Shown here in pieces: positions 8,822 through 18,667 of a stretch of DNA of 64,000 nt. How positions within the stretch are numbered: position 1 is the stretch's first letter; every line of letters begins with the position of its first letter. The stretch lies in NCBI RefSeq assembly GCF_009711055.1, contig NZ_WMJY01000006.1, positions 1 to 64,000 of the forward strand, written 5' to 3'. A program made the translations under genes and the position numbers. The notes beneath the pieces are model-generated. The model worked only from the letters and a program-made list of their open reading frames with translations. It was not told where the DNA came from and ran no database searches. The DNA is from Myroides pelagicus. GTDB lineage: Bacteria; Bacteroidota; Bacteroidia; Flavobacteriales; Flavobacteriaceae.

Positions 8822-9364
8822 ATGATAATGATTTATTTTCACGGGTATGGTTCAGATAAAACTTCCCGTAAATTTTTAGACTGTAAAGAATTGTTTAAGA
8901 ATTCATCTAGCTTTTGTGTTGAGTGGACGCCAGAATCTGATATAGAAGGAATACTCAATGTGGTAGAAGCTGGATTAGCAGAACAAGAGCAAGTGATTCT
9001 AATTGGTGATTCTACTGGTGCTAATTTAGCTTATCAGTTGCGCGATAAGCGTAAAGAAAAAGGATTAAAATCTGTATTAGTACTATTAAGTCCTTTATTA
9101 GAATTAGACGCTCGTTTGAACACTAAGCTACTGTTTAGTGATAATTTGAGAGAGAATATTGTAAAGATTACTAATCCTGAAGATGCCTTTATATTAATCG
9201 GTAAACAAGATGAGGTGTTAGATTATACAGGACTACAAGATAAAATCACCTATAATACGGAAATATTGTTTGTGGAAGACTCTCATCGTTTGCCAAAATT
9301 TAGAGATTACTTAGGGTATATTAATTACTATGTTCAACGAAAGTTGAAGTTTGAATATTTCTAA
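8822..9364 (+). CDS. Small alpha/beta hydrolase (YqiA/YcfP-like esterase)
   Basis: About 180 residues. The N-terminal IYFHGYGSDKTS is the oxyanion-hole strand, LIGDSTGANLAY carries the nucleophile Ser in a GDSTG elbow, GKQDEVLDY the likely acid residue, and VEDSHRLPKF the catalytic His. This matches the minimal esterases related to YqiA. The substrate is unknown. Start ATG 8822 rather than the TTG at 8810, because homologues begin immediately before the IYFHG strand. A terminator follows. Confidence 0.75.
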   Translation: MIMIYFHGYGSDKTSRKFLDCKELFKNSSSFCVEWTPESDIEGILNVVEAGLAEQEQVILIGDSTGANLAYQLRDKRKEKGLKSVLVLLSPLLELDARLNTKLLFSDNLRENIVKITNPEDAFILIGKQDEVLDYTGLQDKITYNTEILFVEDSHRLPKFRDYLGYINYYVQRKLKFEYF

Positions 9365-9376
9365 GAGATGGAATGT

Positions 9377-9411
9377 AAAAAAGCAGAAGAAGTACTTATT
9401 CTGCTTTTTTT
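9377..9411 (+). terminator. Terminator after the esterase gene
   Basis: 12-bp perfect stem (9377-9388 with 9399-9410) with A-rich and T-rich flanks; intrinsic terminator. Confidence 0.8.
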
Positions 9412-9469
9412 ATTGCTTTGTAGTAGAGTTTTTTTAGAAAAGTAGTAAACTTGTAATAAAATATAGTAA

Positions 9470-10543
9470 ATGGCAGGTAATACATACGGAAAACGTTTTC
9501 AACTTACAACATTTGGTGAATCACACGGTGAGGCTATCGGAGGAGTTATAGATGGTTGTCCAGCAGGTATTTCATTAGATATGGATTTAATTCAATTCGA
9601 ATTGGATCGACGTAAACCAGGACAATCGAAGATTGTTACTCAACGTAAAGAGGCTGATGAAGTTCGTTTTCTTTCAGGTATATTTGAAGGTAAAACGACG
9701 GGTACTTCAATAGGTTTTATAATTGAAAATACTAATTCAAAATCGAAAGATTACGATCATATAAAAGATATATATAGGCCAAGTCATGCAGATTATGTTT
9801 ATGATCAAAAGTATGGACATCGTGATTATCGTGGTGGAGGGCGTAGCTCTGCTAGAGAGACTGCTTGTAGAGTAGTTGCTGGTGCTATAGCTAAGCAAGT
9901 ATTAAAGGAGTTGAAAGTGACAGCTTATGTTTCTTCAGTAGGTGATCTGACGGTAACTAAACTGTATCATGAATTAGACTTTAGTGAGATTGAGAAAAAC
10001 CCTGTGCGTTGTGCTGATCCGGTAATAGCCATTGCTATGGAAGACTTAATTAAAACTGTAAAGAAAGATGGTGATTCTATAGGAGGTGTTATTACCTGTG
10101 TTATACAAGGAGTTCCTGTAGGATTGGGCGAGCCAGTATTTGATCGTTTGGATGCTGAATTGGCAAAAGCCATGATAGGAATAAACGCAGTAAAGGGAAT
10201 TGAGTTTGGTCGAGGGTTTGCTGCAACACGTATGCGAGGGAGTGAACACAATGATGAAATTCTTGTAGGAGGAACAACAAAGACTAATAATGCTGGAGGA
10301 ATAGTAGGGGGCATAAGTAATGGAATGGATATTTATTTTAATGTAGCTTTTAAACCTACCGCAACATTGATGAAAGACCAAATGTCTATAAATAAGAATA
10401 ACGAAGAGGTGATAGTACAAGGTAAAGGAAGACATGATGCTTGTGTCTTACCTAGAGCTGTGCCAATTGTGGAAGCCATGGCAAGTATTGTGATGCTGGA
10501 TATGTATCTAGAACAATATGGAAAACAAGGAATAGATAAATAG
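9470..10543 (+). CDS. aroC: Chorismate synthase
   Basis: 357 residues. It converts EPSP to chorismate using reduced FMN, the last step of the shikimate pathway. Family signatures are present: the N-terminal [18 protein letters not shown], the central [17 protein letters not shown], and [11 protein letters not shown] with [18 protein letters not shown] near the C terminus. The active-site histidines (GESHG and YGHRD) are intact. Single gene ending at a bidirectional terminator shared with hutG. Confidence 0.96.
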   Translation: MAGNTYGKRFQLTTFGESHGEAIGGVIDGCPAGISLDMDLIQFELDRRKPGQSKIVTQRKEADEVRFLSGIFEGKTTGTSIGFIIENTNSKSKDYDHIKDIYRPSHADYVYDQKYGHRDYRGGGRSSARETACRVVAGAIAKQVLKELKVTAYVSSVGDLTVTKLYHELDFSEIEKNPVRCADPVIAIAMEDLIKTVKKDGDSIGGVITCVIQGVPVGLGEPVFDRLDAELAKAMIGINAVKGIEFGRGFAATRMRGSEHNDEILVGGTTKTNNAGGIVGGISNGMDIYFNVAFKPTATLMKDQMSINKNNEEVIVQGKGRHDACVLPRAVPIVEAMASIVMLDMYLEQYGKQGIDK

Positions 10544-10559
10544 ATTGATATTATAAAGA

Positions 10560-10607
10560 AAAACTAAACAAGGACTAATCACAATTGATTAGTCCTTGTT
10601 TAGTTTT
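10560..10607. terminator. Bidirectional terminator between aroC and hutG
   Basis: A perfect 22-bp stem with a 4-base loop and A/T-rich outer arms, placed between convergent genes. It overlaps neither coding region. Confidence 0.88.
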
Positions 10608-10609
10608 GT

Positions 10610-11653
10610 TTATATCTTTTCGTTATTTGCTTTAATAAAGTCAGTTACTAGAAAGGAGATTAATTTACCTACGAGGTTCTTATTTTCAGGATAGTCTAAG
10701 GTAGGTGCGCCCTCACAAATATGTAAATAAGTTGCGTTCTTTGACTTTCCAAAGAAATGGATAAATTGACGCGCTTTTTCAGTAGCAAAGCCAGTAGGTG
10801 TTATTGCACTGCTAGCTACTAAACGTATTGCGTCTAGATCAATTTCTATACCATAAGGATTGTATTCTATGTGTTTTTGAGCAATATTTAGTTCTGTTTC
10901 GAAAGATTTTTCACCTCTTACATTCATTTGCTCAAAAGTGTTGTATTTAACTCTCTCAGCATTTGCTTTAATATTCATAAACACACTTTTTGATGTGTAG
11001 TTTTCATGTAGTCCAAAGATGAAGTAATTTTTAAGGAAGCCTTCTTCGAAAGCATAGGAAAAACCATTTCCACTATGTCTTCCTTCCAATGGTCTAAAAT
11101 CAGTATGTGCATCAAAATTAATAGCATTTATTGCCTTTCCTTTAGCTAAAGCGCTTCCTTTGATATTTCCGTATGCATTATTATGCCCTCCACCTACAAT
11201 AATGGGAAGCTTTCCTGCACGAACTATTTTGGTTACTATGTGAGATACTTCTTTATCAATTAACTGTACTAATTCAAAAAGTCTTTTTCTATGTTCTTTG
11301 TTGGATGGGTTCAGATCATTAGCTTCTTTTATTTCCTTTTCAAAATCTAAATGACCTAAAACAGTGACCCAACTGCCTTTACAGAATCGATTGTGCTGGA
11401 TATTTAAGAAAGCACTTAAAAACGATTCCCATGCAGAGTTGGTTCCAGGTCTTCCAAAGTTTGCCTTTACGCCAATATCTTCTGGTATGCCAAGTACTAC
11501 GTATTTAGTCTCTTGAAGTTTTAGCTCTTCTTCCCAATTTGCTGTAGGTGCTAAAAGTTGCACTTTCTCTCCAAACTTTATTTCACCATGTCTGAAATTA
11601 GTATAGTTTATTACTTCCTGTTTGGAAAGTACTTTTAATTTTACTATTGGCAT
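10610..11653 (-). CDS. hutG: Formimidoylglutamase (arginase/ureohydrolase family)
   Basis: 347 residues. In the four-step histidine pathway this enzyme hydrolyses formimidoylglutamate to glutamate and formamide. It has the arginase-fold manganese motifs: GGGHNNAYG, NFDAHTDFR, and EIDLDAI. It is longer than many HutG proteins because of an N-terminal extension, as seen in other Bacteroidota members. It lies 19 bases after hutI on the same strand, which is the main support for the substrate assignment. Confidence 0.87.
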   Translation of the reverse strand: MPIVKLKVLSKQEVINYTNFRHGEIKFGEKVQLLAPTANWEEELKLQETKYVVLGIPEDIGVKANFGRPGTNSAWESFLSAFLNIQHNRFCKGSWVTVLGHLDFEKEIKEANDLNPSNKEHRKRLFELVQLIDKEVSHIVTKIVRAGKLPIIVGGGHNNAYGNIKGSALAKGKAINAINFDAHTDFRPLEGRHSGNGFSYAFEEGFLKNYFIFGLHENYTSKSVFMNIKANAERVKYNTFEQMNVRGEKSFETELNIAQKHIEYNPYGIEIDLDAIRLVASSAITPTGFATEKARQFIHFFGKSKNATYLHICEGAPTLDYPENKNLVGKLISFLVTDFIKANNEKI

Positions 11654-11672
11654 AATCTCACAATTTGTTAGG

Positions 11673-12911
11673 TTATTGTATTTTACCTTTTAGAATAACT
11701 TTATCGATGTTATTTGTACCAAAGGCGTATGGTAATTCATAAAATGAATGCAATGGTTTAGTAATGATTAGGTTTGCTTTTTTACCAACAGTAATACTAC
11801 CATATTCTTTTTCTATACCCATTGCATAAGCAGCATTGATAGTTGCAGCATTAATAGCTTCTTCTGGTGTCATTTTCATTTTAATACAAGCTGTTGATAC
11901 TACGAAATTCATATTATGTGATGGCGTGGTTCCTGGATTAGAGTCCGATGCTAAAGCTAATGGTAAACCTGCATCTATTATTTTTCTCGCTGGGGTATAC
12001 GGAATAGAAATAAAAAATGAACACGTTGGTAATGCGACAGGCATCGTTTTACTATCCTTTAAAATTGCGATATCTTCGTCATTGACAATCTCAAGATGGT
12101 CCACTGATAGGGCTCCATTATCTACACATGTTTTAATTCCTCCAATAGTGGTGAATTGATTGACGTGCACTTTGGCAATCATTCCGTGTTTTTGACCTGC
12201 TTGTAATATTTGTGCAGTTTCTTCATTGGAGAAATAGCCTGTTTCTAAAAACGCATCAATAAAATCAGCTAGTTTTTCTTTTGCTATAGCAGGAATCATT
12301 TCATTGATTATTTGATCGATGTAGCCTTGGTGATTATCTTTAAATTCCGATGGAAAAGCATGTGCTCCTAAGAAAGTAGCTTTTATTTCAATAGGGTAAT
12401 TTTCTTTTAAACGCTTGATTACACGTAGCATTTTTAATTCAGATTCGACTGTTAATCCATACCCAGACTTTATTTCTACGGCTCCTGTTCCTAAGCTTAT
12501 AACCTCTTCTAAGCGCTTTTTAGATTGATTGTATAATTCATCTTCTGTGGTTTCTTGTAGTTTTTTAGCAGAATTAAGAATTCCTCCTCCGCGATTGAAT
12601 ATTTCTTCATAACTAAGACCATTGATGCGATCGACAAATTCTAGCTCTCTATTTCCTGCATAGACTAGATGGGTATGACTATCTATCCAAGTAGGCAAAA
12701 CTGTTTGTCCAGTAGCGTCAATGATAGTGTCAAAATCTTCTGAAGTGTCCAAATTCTCCATTTTTCCAAAGGAAGCAATGTGTTCTCCTTCTAAGATAAG
12801 ATAGGCATTGTCTAATTGAGGGAGTGTTTTCATATCTGCTCCAGCTAATTTATCTACCTGTTCTGTTCGTATTTGAAGTAATTCTTTTATATTTTTGATT
12901 AATACTTTCAT
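11673..12911 (-). CDS. hutI: Imidazolonepropionase
   Basis: 412 residues. A metal-dependent amidohydrolase that opens imidazolone propionate to formimidoylglutamate. The metal site is visible in DSHTHLVYAGNRE, AKVHVNQFTTIGG, and LASDSNPGTTPS; VEIKSGYGLT is typical of HutI. It is the first gene of a two-gene operon with hutG. The upstream 73 bases to corA hold no clear TAnnTTTG element, so its promoter is not assigned. Confidence 0.94.
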   Translation of the reverse strand: MKVLIKNIKELLQIRTEQVDKLAGADMKTLPQLDNAYLILEGEHIASFGKMENLDTSEDFDTIIDATGQTVLPTWIDSHTHLVYAGNRELEFVDRINGLSYEEIFNRGGGILNSAKKLQETTEDELYNQSKKRLEEVISLGTGAVEIKSGYGLTVESELKMLRVIKRLKENYPIEIKATFLGAHAFPSEFKDNHQGYIDQIINEMIPAIAKEKLADFIDAFLETGYFSNEETAQILQAGQKHGMIAKVHVNQFTTIGGIKTCVDNGALSVDHLEIVNDEDIAILKDSKTMPVALPTCSFFISIPYTPARKIIDAGLPLALASDSNPGTTPSHNMNFVVSTACIKMKMTPEEAINAATINAAYAMGIEKEYGSITVGKKANLIITKPLHSFYELPYAFGTNNIDKVILKGKIQ

Positions 12912-12984
12912 GTACTTTTATTCTAATGGTTACTTTAGTGCGTGAAGTTAATTATCATTAATTGTTTAAACAAAAATAATAATT

Positions 12985-14070
12985 GTGAAACGTACTAAAT
13001 ATAAGAAAATAAGAAAACTTCAACCAAATTTCCTCGAATATTCAGGTTCGTTTCCTGATGTTCCAATTAGTATGCAATTATTTATTTATGATGAGAGTGG
13101 GTATGTGGAGTACAATGATCTAAGTATGCGTGAAATTGAAACAGTCTTGAAGTCTTCTGATCCAGCAGCTGTGAAATGGTTTAACTTGCACGGTTTGCAC
13201 GATATTGCACTTTTAGAAGAAATAGGTAATTTCTTTTCTATTGAGAGTTATATCATGGCTGAAATTCTAAACTTTTCTCGTAGAACGCATGTTGAAGAGT
13301 TGGACGAGGTGATGTTTTTTAGTGTAAAAGCTATTTTACCTTATAGTGATGAGGAAGAGGTAGTAAACATAGAGCAGATCAGTTTTATTCTCAAAGAGAA
13401 TATTTTATTGTCCTTTCAAGAGAAGCGAGGAGCCATTTTTAACTTGATTCGCGAACGTATTCGTACGAAAGTAGGGCAGATCAGAAAGCGTGACGTTGGG
13501 TATTTGCTTTATGGTATGATTGATTCTTTGACTGATAACTTCTTTATTTCACTTGATGCTATAGAAGATAGGGTGGAACAAGTATTGGTTGATTCACGTA
13601 GTAATTATCAAAATGAGGTGCTCATCCGCATAGAGGAACTTACACAAGAATTAAATGATATAAAACGGGCTGTAACTCCATTAAAAGAGGTGTTGTACAA
13701 TTTGAGTCAGCAGTATGAAAAGAAAGATGATTTATTTGTGATTAGTAAATCAAGTATATACTTTTTTGCCCGTTTACAGTTTAAATCAACTGAAATATTA
13801 GACCAAATTGAATATAATCTTAATAAACTTGATAGTGCAACTAATTACTTCTTTTCCTCTCAGAGTAATCGAATGAATGAGATAATGAAAGTACTAACTA
13901 TTGTGTCAGTTATATTTATTCCTCTGACCTTTATCGTTGGCGTGTATGGAATGAATTTTGAAAATATGCCTGAATTAAAGAGTGTAAATGGTTACTATTT
14001 TACGCTTGGCGCTATGGTGCTGATTGTCTTGGTAATGATTGGTTACTTTAAATGGAGAAAGTGGTTTTAG
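12985..14070 (+). CDS. corA: Magnesium/cobalt transporter CorA
   Basis: 361 residues. The cytoplasmic N-terminal domain (about 1-295) is followed by two membrane helices at the C terminus, with the signature YGMNFENMPE between them: GMN is the selectivity motif of CorA channels. It forms a pentamer in the inner membrane in known members. The start is a GTG at 12985; the first ATG lies far inside the conserved domain. It is divergent from hutI. Confidence 0.93.
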   Translation: MKRTKYKKIRKLQPNFLEYSGSFPDVPISMQLFIYDESGYVEYNDLSMREIETVLKSSDPAAVKWFNLHGLHDIALLEEIGNFFSIESYIMAEILNFSRRTHVEELDEVMFFSVKAILPYSDEEEVVNIEQISFILKENILLSFQEKRGAIFNLIRERIRTKVGQIRKRDVGYLLYGMIDSLTDNFFISLDAIEDRVEQVLVDSRSNYQNEVLIRIEELTQELNDIKRAVTPLKEVLYNLSQQYEKKDDLFVISKSSIYFFARLQFKSTEILDQIEYNLNKLDSATNYFFSSQSNRMNEIMKVLTIVSVIFIPLTFIVGVYGMNFENMPELKSVNGYYFTLGAMVLIVLVMIGYFKWRKWF

Positions 14071-14101
14071 TCGTTTAGTTGATATTTATTAAAAACAAAA
14101 T

Positions 14102-14135
14102 AAAGGGAAACTGTGTCAAACCACAGTTTCCCTTT
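14102..14135. terminator. Bidirectional terminator between corA and yggS
   Basis: 14-bp perfect stem (14102-14115 with 14122-14135) with A/T flanks, between convergent genes. Confidence 0.85.
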
Positions 14136-14162
14136 GTTGTTTAAGTGCTAGAAGAGAGTTTT

Positions 14163-14897
14163 TTAATTGTTGTTTTCATTCCAATAATAACTATCAGGAT
14201 AGATTCTCTGTCCAAATATTGCTGTCCCAATGCGCAGTATAGTCGCACCTTCTTCAATAGCTACCTCTAGATCATTACTCATTCCCATGGATAGTTCTTT
14301 TAGCTCAACATTCGGTATATTGAGTGTTGTTATATGTTTTTGTATAGTTTTTAACATTTGAAAGCAAGGTCTTACTTTTTCTGTTTCAGCGCTGAATAGA
14401 CCGATTGTCATCAATCCTTTAATTTGTATAGTAGGGAATTTCGCAACAGCTCTAATAAAGGGTTCAGCTTCTTCAGGCTTTATCCCAAACTTACTTTCTT
14501 CATTTGACGTATTGATCTGTATAAATACATCGATCTTCATCTGTCTTCTGTCTAAGTGCTGGTGCAGTTTTTCGGCTAAGTCTAGTCGGTCGAGTGATTC
14601 TATGCAAGTTACATCATGTTTAAGTATATCCTTTATTTTATTGGTTTGTAGGTGACCAATGAAGTGTTTGCGATGGGGTACTGTATTCAATATCTCATAT
14701 TTTTGTTTGATTTCTTGTACCTTGTTTTCGCCAATTAAGGGGTACCCGGCTTCTATGGCAATTTTGATATTGTCTGCACTAACGGTTTTTGTGGCTAATA
14801 ATAGTTTAACTTCACTTGGGTCTCTGTTATATTCGCGACAAGCGTTTGCAATTCGTTGTTCAATAATGTTGAGATTGCTTAAGATAATCTCTTTCAT
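14163..14897 (-). CDS. PLP homeostasis protein (YggS/PLPBP family)
   Basis: 244 residues. Fold type III PLP-binding protein without known catalytic activity, involved in PLP and amino acid balance. [13 protein letters not shown] holds the PLP lysine, followed by [32 protein letters not shown], and [15 protein letters not shown] plus RIGTAIFG, which bind the phosphate. The N-terminal ATG at 14897 precedes the usual first helix. The GNAT gene lies 39 bases upstream on the same strand and may be in the same transcript. Confidence 0.93.
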   Translation of the reverse strand: MKEIILSNLNIIEQRIANACREYNRDPSEVKLLLATKTVSADNIKIAIEAGYPLIGENKVQEIKQKYEILNTVPHRKHFIGHLQTNKIKDILKHDVTCIESLDRLDLAEKLHQHLDRRQMKIDVFIQINTSNEESKFGIKPEEAEPFIRAVAKFPTIQIKGLMTIGLFSAETEKVRPCFQMLKTIQKHITTLNIPNVELKELSMGMSNDLEVAIEEGATILRIGTAIFGQRIYPDSYYWNENNN

Positions 14898-14936
14898 AGC
14901 ACTTTTAGTTTTAGTAGTTATTGTTTAGAAATGGCT

Positions 14937-15383
14937 TTATTTCCACCAATGATAGTAGTTGTGTCCTTGATCAAGGATAAAACCACATCTTGGGTATAAT
15001 GTATTGCTAATATCGTTAGTTTTTTCTGTTTCTAGCATTAATCCACAAGCTCCTGTTTCGATACACCACTCTTTGCTTCGCTGAATTAGGGCTAATGAAA
15101 CACCTTTTCCTCTATGCGCTGGTTGCACGTATAAATCACTCAACAACCATTGTTTTTCTAGCTTTATATAGTGAAATAATTTGTATAATTGAACAAAACC
15201 AATGGCTTTGTCTTCACTTGTAGCGATAAAAATGTCGGCTTCATTGTTCAGTAAACGTTGCTTGATGAAATCAGTGCTTCTTGCAGTATGGCTAATTTGG
15301 CGGTAAAAAACACGATATTCATCGAATAGTTGTCCAAGTTGCTGGATGTCTTCTAGACTTGCCTTTCGAATTTTAAATTTCAT
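14937..15383 (-). CDS. GNAT-family N-acetyltransferase
   Basis: 148 residues. The acetyl-CoA-binding segment LYVQPAHRGKGVSLALIQRS has the R/Q-x-x-G-x-G/A pattern (here HRGKGVS). LMLETEKTNDISNTLYPRCGF and the C-terminal HNYYHWWK are common in acetyltransferases acting on amino groups of small molecules. The substrate is unknown. It is transcribed away from a MocR-type regulator with overlapping promoters, so it may be that regulator's target. Confidence 0.82.
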   Translation of the reverse strand: MKFKIRKASLEDIQQLGQLFDEYRVFYRQISHTARSTDFIKQRLLNNEADIFIATSEDKAIGFVQLYKLFHYIKLEKQWLLSDLYVQPAHRGKGVSLALIQRSKEWCIETGACGLMLETEKTNDISNTLYPRCGFILDQGHNYYHWWK

Positions 15384-15402
15384 TGTTTTGCTAATTTTTC
15401 TG

Positions 15403-15432
15403 TTTGTCTATGGCAAAAGTAGTTTAACTTTG
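15403..15432 (+). promoter_or_regulatory. Promoter of the MocR-type regulator gene
   Basis: TTTG at 15403-15406 and TAACTTTG at 15425-15432 with an 18-base spacer. Predicted transcript start is about 37 bases before ATG 15476. Confidence 0.65.
15414..15421 (-). promoter_or_regulatory. -7 element of the GNAT gene promoter
   Basis: On the minus strand this reads TACTTTTG. It lies 30 bases before the GNAT start codon and overlaps the promoter region of the divergent regulator gene. Confidence 0.55.
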
Positions 15433-15475
15433 GATGATGTTAATGATACAGATTTTGTATAAATAGGTAGTCCAG

Positions 15476-16918
15476 ATGTTAAGACCGTGGAAATTAGAGA
15501 TAGAGCTTACAAGCGATAGTCAAAAGGCTCTTTATTTGCAGATTGCAGATGCTATTATAGAGGATATTCAGATGGGGAGGTTGCAGAGTGGTACAGCTCT
15601 GCCAGGTAGTCGTGTATTGGCGAAGGAATTAGGTGTTAATCGAAACACGATAGTTGAGGCGTTGAATGTCCTTATTGCAGAGCGCTGGTTGGAGAGTAAA
15701 GAGCGGAAAGGGACATTTGTAGCCAGTGAATTACCAATGTTAAGTAGATGTGATAAAAGTGAAGGTGAATTGGTGCCTATTGCAGAAGAAGAATCGAGAA
15801 AAGCTTGGATTAGTTTTAATGACGGTCATTCTGATAGTCGGTTAGCTCCAGTTGATGAATTAGCTCGAGCTTATCGAAAGATTTTTAAGATGAAAGCGAA
15901 GTGGCAACTCATGGGGTATGTTGATCCTTTTGGGCAGTTGGATTTCCGTAGTGCATTAGCAGAAATGGTTAATTTTCAACGTGGGATGAATATTACTTCA
16001 GATCACATTTGCATCACAAGGGGGAGTCAGATGGCTATGTATTTATTAGCTAATTGTCTGTTTGAAAAGGGAGATTGTATGGTAGTGGAAGAGTTAGGGT
16101 ATAACCAAGCTTGGCAAGCCTTTAAGACGTCAGGTGTTGAGTTGATTAGTATTGGTGTAGATGAAGAGGGGTTATGTGTGGAGGAATTAGCCTTGTTATT
16201 AAAGCAAAATAAACAGATCAAGGCTGTTTATACTACGCCTCATCATCAGTATCCAACTACAGTTACGATGAGTCCTAAGCGACGATTAGCGTTAATAGCT
16301 TTAAGTAATATTTATAATTTTTTGATTATAGAAGATGATTATGACAATGAGTTTCATTACGATTATCGACCTGTATTGCCTTTAAGTAGTCATGTTGAGT
16401 TGAAAAATTATGTTTATCTAGGATCGTTAAGCAAGATTATTGCACCCGCACTTCGCATCGGGTATTTGATTACAACCAATAGGAATTTATTGGATCGTAT
16501 TGGTCATTTGCGCAGGCTTATCGATGTACAAGGAGATGTTATAATGGAGCAGGCAGTTCTCCAACTTATTCGCGAGGGAACGATAAAAAAGCATTTGCGA
16601 AAAGTTTCTCTCGTGTATAAAGAGCGAAGAGCACAAATGAAGTTGTTGTTAGATACTTATCTGTCTACCTATGTGAGTTATACGATTCCTTCGGGCGGAT
16701 TGGCTTTTTGGGTTGTTCTTAAAGAAAAGATTGATTGTAATCGCTTTGAGCTCATAGTACGTAGTAAAGGAATCGATTTGCAATCTATTTCATCTTATAG
16801 TTTTCATGGAAAAGAATTGGGATTTCGCTTGAGTTTTGGAAATCTAGTAGAGGCTGAAATGGAAAAAGGAGTGATAGCTTTGAGTACTTGTTTTAAAGAA
16901 TTAAATGAAGTAAAATAG
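15476..16918 (+). CDS. MocR/PdxR-type regulator: GntR DNA-binding domain fused to aminotransferase domain
   Basis: 480 residues. Residues 1-85 form a winged helix of the GntR type (ALYLQIADAIIEDI, LPGSRVLAKELGVNRNTI). Residues ~110-475 form a fold type I aminotransferase-like domain with the PLP lysine in LGSLSKIIAPALRIGYL and PLP contacts in IIEDDYDNEF. Such proteins sense PLP or an amino-compound adduct and control a neighbouring gene, often the divergent one. The divergent GNAT gene and overlapping promoters fit that model. The ligand is unknown. Confidence 0.9.
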   Translation: MLRPWKLEIELTSDSQKALYLQIADAIIEDIQMGRLQSGTALPGSRVLAKELGVNRNTIVEALNVLIAERWLESKERKGTFVASELPMLSRCDKSEGELVPIAEEESRKAWISFNDGHSDSRLAPVDELARAYRKIFKMKAKWQLMGYVDPFGQLDFRSALAEMVNFQRGMNITSDHICITRGSQMAMYLLANCLFEKGDCMVVEELGYNQAWQAFKTSGVELISIGVDEEGLCVEELALLLKQNKQIKAVYTTPHHQYPTTVTMSPKRRLALIALSNIYNFLIIEDDYDNEFHYDYRPVLPLSSHVELKNYVYLGSLSKIIAPALRIGYLITTNRNLLDRIGHLRRLIDVQGDVIMEQAVLQLIREGTIKKHLRKVSLVYKERRAQMKLLLDTYLSTYVSYTIPSGGLAFWVVLKEKIDCNRFELIVRSKGIDLQSISSYSFHGKELGFRLSFGNLVEAEMEKGVIALSTCFKELNEVK

Positions 16919-17304
16919 TAGATTCAACAGTACAATTTGTGGTAGTACTCTACTAATTGTAGGTGTTTGTTGGAGTACTCAGTTGTGTATTGCGTCATGA
17001 GGTGTTTTTGTGTATTTTCGTTTGATGCAACTAAGATAGGTGAGTTGACAATGTTTAAGCTAATTAACTTATAGCTACTTTATGTAACGTTTGTATATTA
17101 GGTAAATATGTTTTTCGAAAAAGCTACTGTTCTCACGGATAAAACATTAGTATGACACGAAGCTGAGGTATAGTTTTTTTAAAACAAAGTTGCTTACTCT
17201 AACTCATGGAGTATTCAAAAAAGCAATATTTGTTGCCAAGCTATAGGTATAATTGCAGTATACGTGCAGAATACTAGCCCAGGAGAGTATTCTTGGCAAG
17301 GAAA

Positions 17305-17326
17305 GTGCAGGCATTGTGCAGGCATT
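17305..17326. repeat. Perfect tandem repeat of an 11-base unit
   Basis: The unit GTGCAGGCATT occurs twice head to tail. It lies in the non-coding stretch beside a nested inverted repeat. Confidence 0.8.
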
Positions 17327-17705
17327 GGTCAAGGATGCTAGGAAAAGGGGTAGGTGTAAGGAGAGGGGGACTCACAGTGCTTTAGATTATTTTGGATAAA
17401 AAGTAGTATTGTAACTTTTATTGATTTAGTTTACTGCTAAAGAATATTGAGTTATGCTTGATTTGAGTGAAAAAAGAGAGTCATTTTGACGTTTTTTCTG
17501 AATAGTTAAAAAGGAGACTATCCATTAAGTTAGTTGTTGTTCTTTGGAAAAATTAGATAAAGTAGGATAATGATTAGAATTCTTTTAGATGAATGAATAA
17601 AATGATGGGGAATGAATAAAGTAGTTGTAAATCTATGTGATTTTGGATAGGCGAAAATTGTCATAATATTAATATAAAGTACAATAGAGTTTTGTAGTAG
17701 AGTTG

Positions 17706-17713
17706 TATCTTTG
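17706..17713 (+). promoter_or_regulatory. -7 element (TATCTTTG) upstream of the META-domain lipoprotein gene
   Basis: Exact match to TAnnTTTG. It gives a leader of over 100 bases. The closest TTTG upstream is only 11 bases away, so the -33 element is not clear. Confidence 0.45.
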
Positions 17714-17822
17714 CATCGATTTTAGAAGAAGGGATTAATAGTAAGAATAGTGTATTTTTTGGATGGTATATTAACGTAAAAAATGTTAATATATGGATAG
17801 GTTGTAGATTTTGGTATAACCT

Positions 17823-18638
17823 TTGATTCTAAAGATTGTAAATAAAAATAAAAGTATGATTTTGGCGTTAACAGTTTCTTTGTTTCCATCTTGTGGAATG
17901 GAGCAACCGAAAGATAAAAGTAGTAAAGACAACACGTCTAAACAAATGGATTTGTTGAATAAACATGATTTGGAGGGAACTTTTTTTAAGGCTGTAGCAC
18001 AAGATTCTTTGCAGGTAGTGGCTATCAGTAAAAAGGGAATCGTATATTCAAGTTCGAAACCAAATCAGAAGATAATATTCCCATTTGTGGAGCCTTTGAT
18101 TGAAGGAGAGAGTAGAGTGTATAAGTCTTCAACGAAACACGAGGAAATCGAAATAGTTATTTATGAAGATGAGACGGCACGTGATTTTTTTGATGGACGT
18201 TTTGATCATTCAGTAGCGGTTAGCTTGACGAAAAAACAGGAAATGAAAGATGAAATTATTGATTTTGCTTGTTTTGGCCACTATTTATACGATAATTCGC
18301 TTTCGGGAAACTGGGTTTTTCAATCGTACGAAGGGAAGCGTGTCGAAGAGTTAGGAATTAATCAAATACCGCTTATATGTATTGATATAAACACTCGTAG
18401 CTTTTCAGGAAGTGGGGGGAATCATATGATTTATGGTGATATTCGATGTGAAGGTGATTCGATTTACTTTAAGATTATTTTATCTCCGGAGTATGTAACT
18501 GATATGTATCAACGTGAAAAAGAGTTGTTGGCAGTATTAGATAGCTGTGATCGTTATGAGATTAAGGGAGAATATTTAGTATTGTTTGAGGGTATGACGC
18601 AAAAGTTGACTTTCGTGCGAGATGCATATTCTTTATAA
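17823..18638 (+). CDS. META-domain (HslJ-like) lipoprotein
   Basis: 271 residues from the TTG at 17823, or 260 from ATG 17856. The TTG start gives a signal peptide with a basic n-region, a hydrophobic core and the lipobox LFPS-C; the ATG start leaves the n-region without positive charge, so I keep TTG with low certainty. Residues ~155-270 resemble a META/HslJ domain: SGNWVFQSYEGK, SFSGSGGNHMIYGDI, a CEGDSIYFKI strand, then the C-terminal LVLFEGMTQKLTFVRD. META domains occur in envelope and heat-shock-associated proteins of unknown mechanism. The gene ends at a terminator shared with phoH. Confidence 0.75.
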   Translation: MILKIVNKNKSMILALTVSLFPSCGMEQPKDKSSKDNTSKQMDLLNKHDLEGTFFKAVAQDSLQVVAISKKGIVYSSSKPNQKIIFPFVEPLIEGESRVYKSSTKHEEIEIVIYEDETARDFFDGRFDHSVAVSLTKKQEMKDEIIDFACFGHYLYDNSLSGNWVFQSYEGKRVEELGINQIPLICIDINTRSFSGSGGNHMIYGDIRCEGDSIYFKIILSPEYVTDMYQREKELLAVLDSCDRYEIKGEYLVLFEGMTQKLTFVRDAYSL

Positions 18639-18667
18639 AATAGAATTTACATTATATTTTTGTACTA

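Larger units (their letters stand above)
16919..17822. other. 0.9-kb stretch without a convincing gene; small repeats and one nested inverted repeat
   Basis: No open frame of useful length or recognised protein similarity is seen. The stretch contains a perfect tandem duplication of an 11-base unit (17305-17315 and 17316-17326), an 8-bp hairpin (17268-17275 with 17286-17293), and an 8-bp inverted repeat enclosing it (17233-17240 with 17292-17299). A TATCTTTG element at 17706-17713 probably starts the transcript of the next gene. Confidence 0.6.

Noticed and set aside
9967..10435. Two minus-strand frames inside aroC
   Set aside because: aroC is intact with all its motifs, and these frames show no family features.
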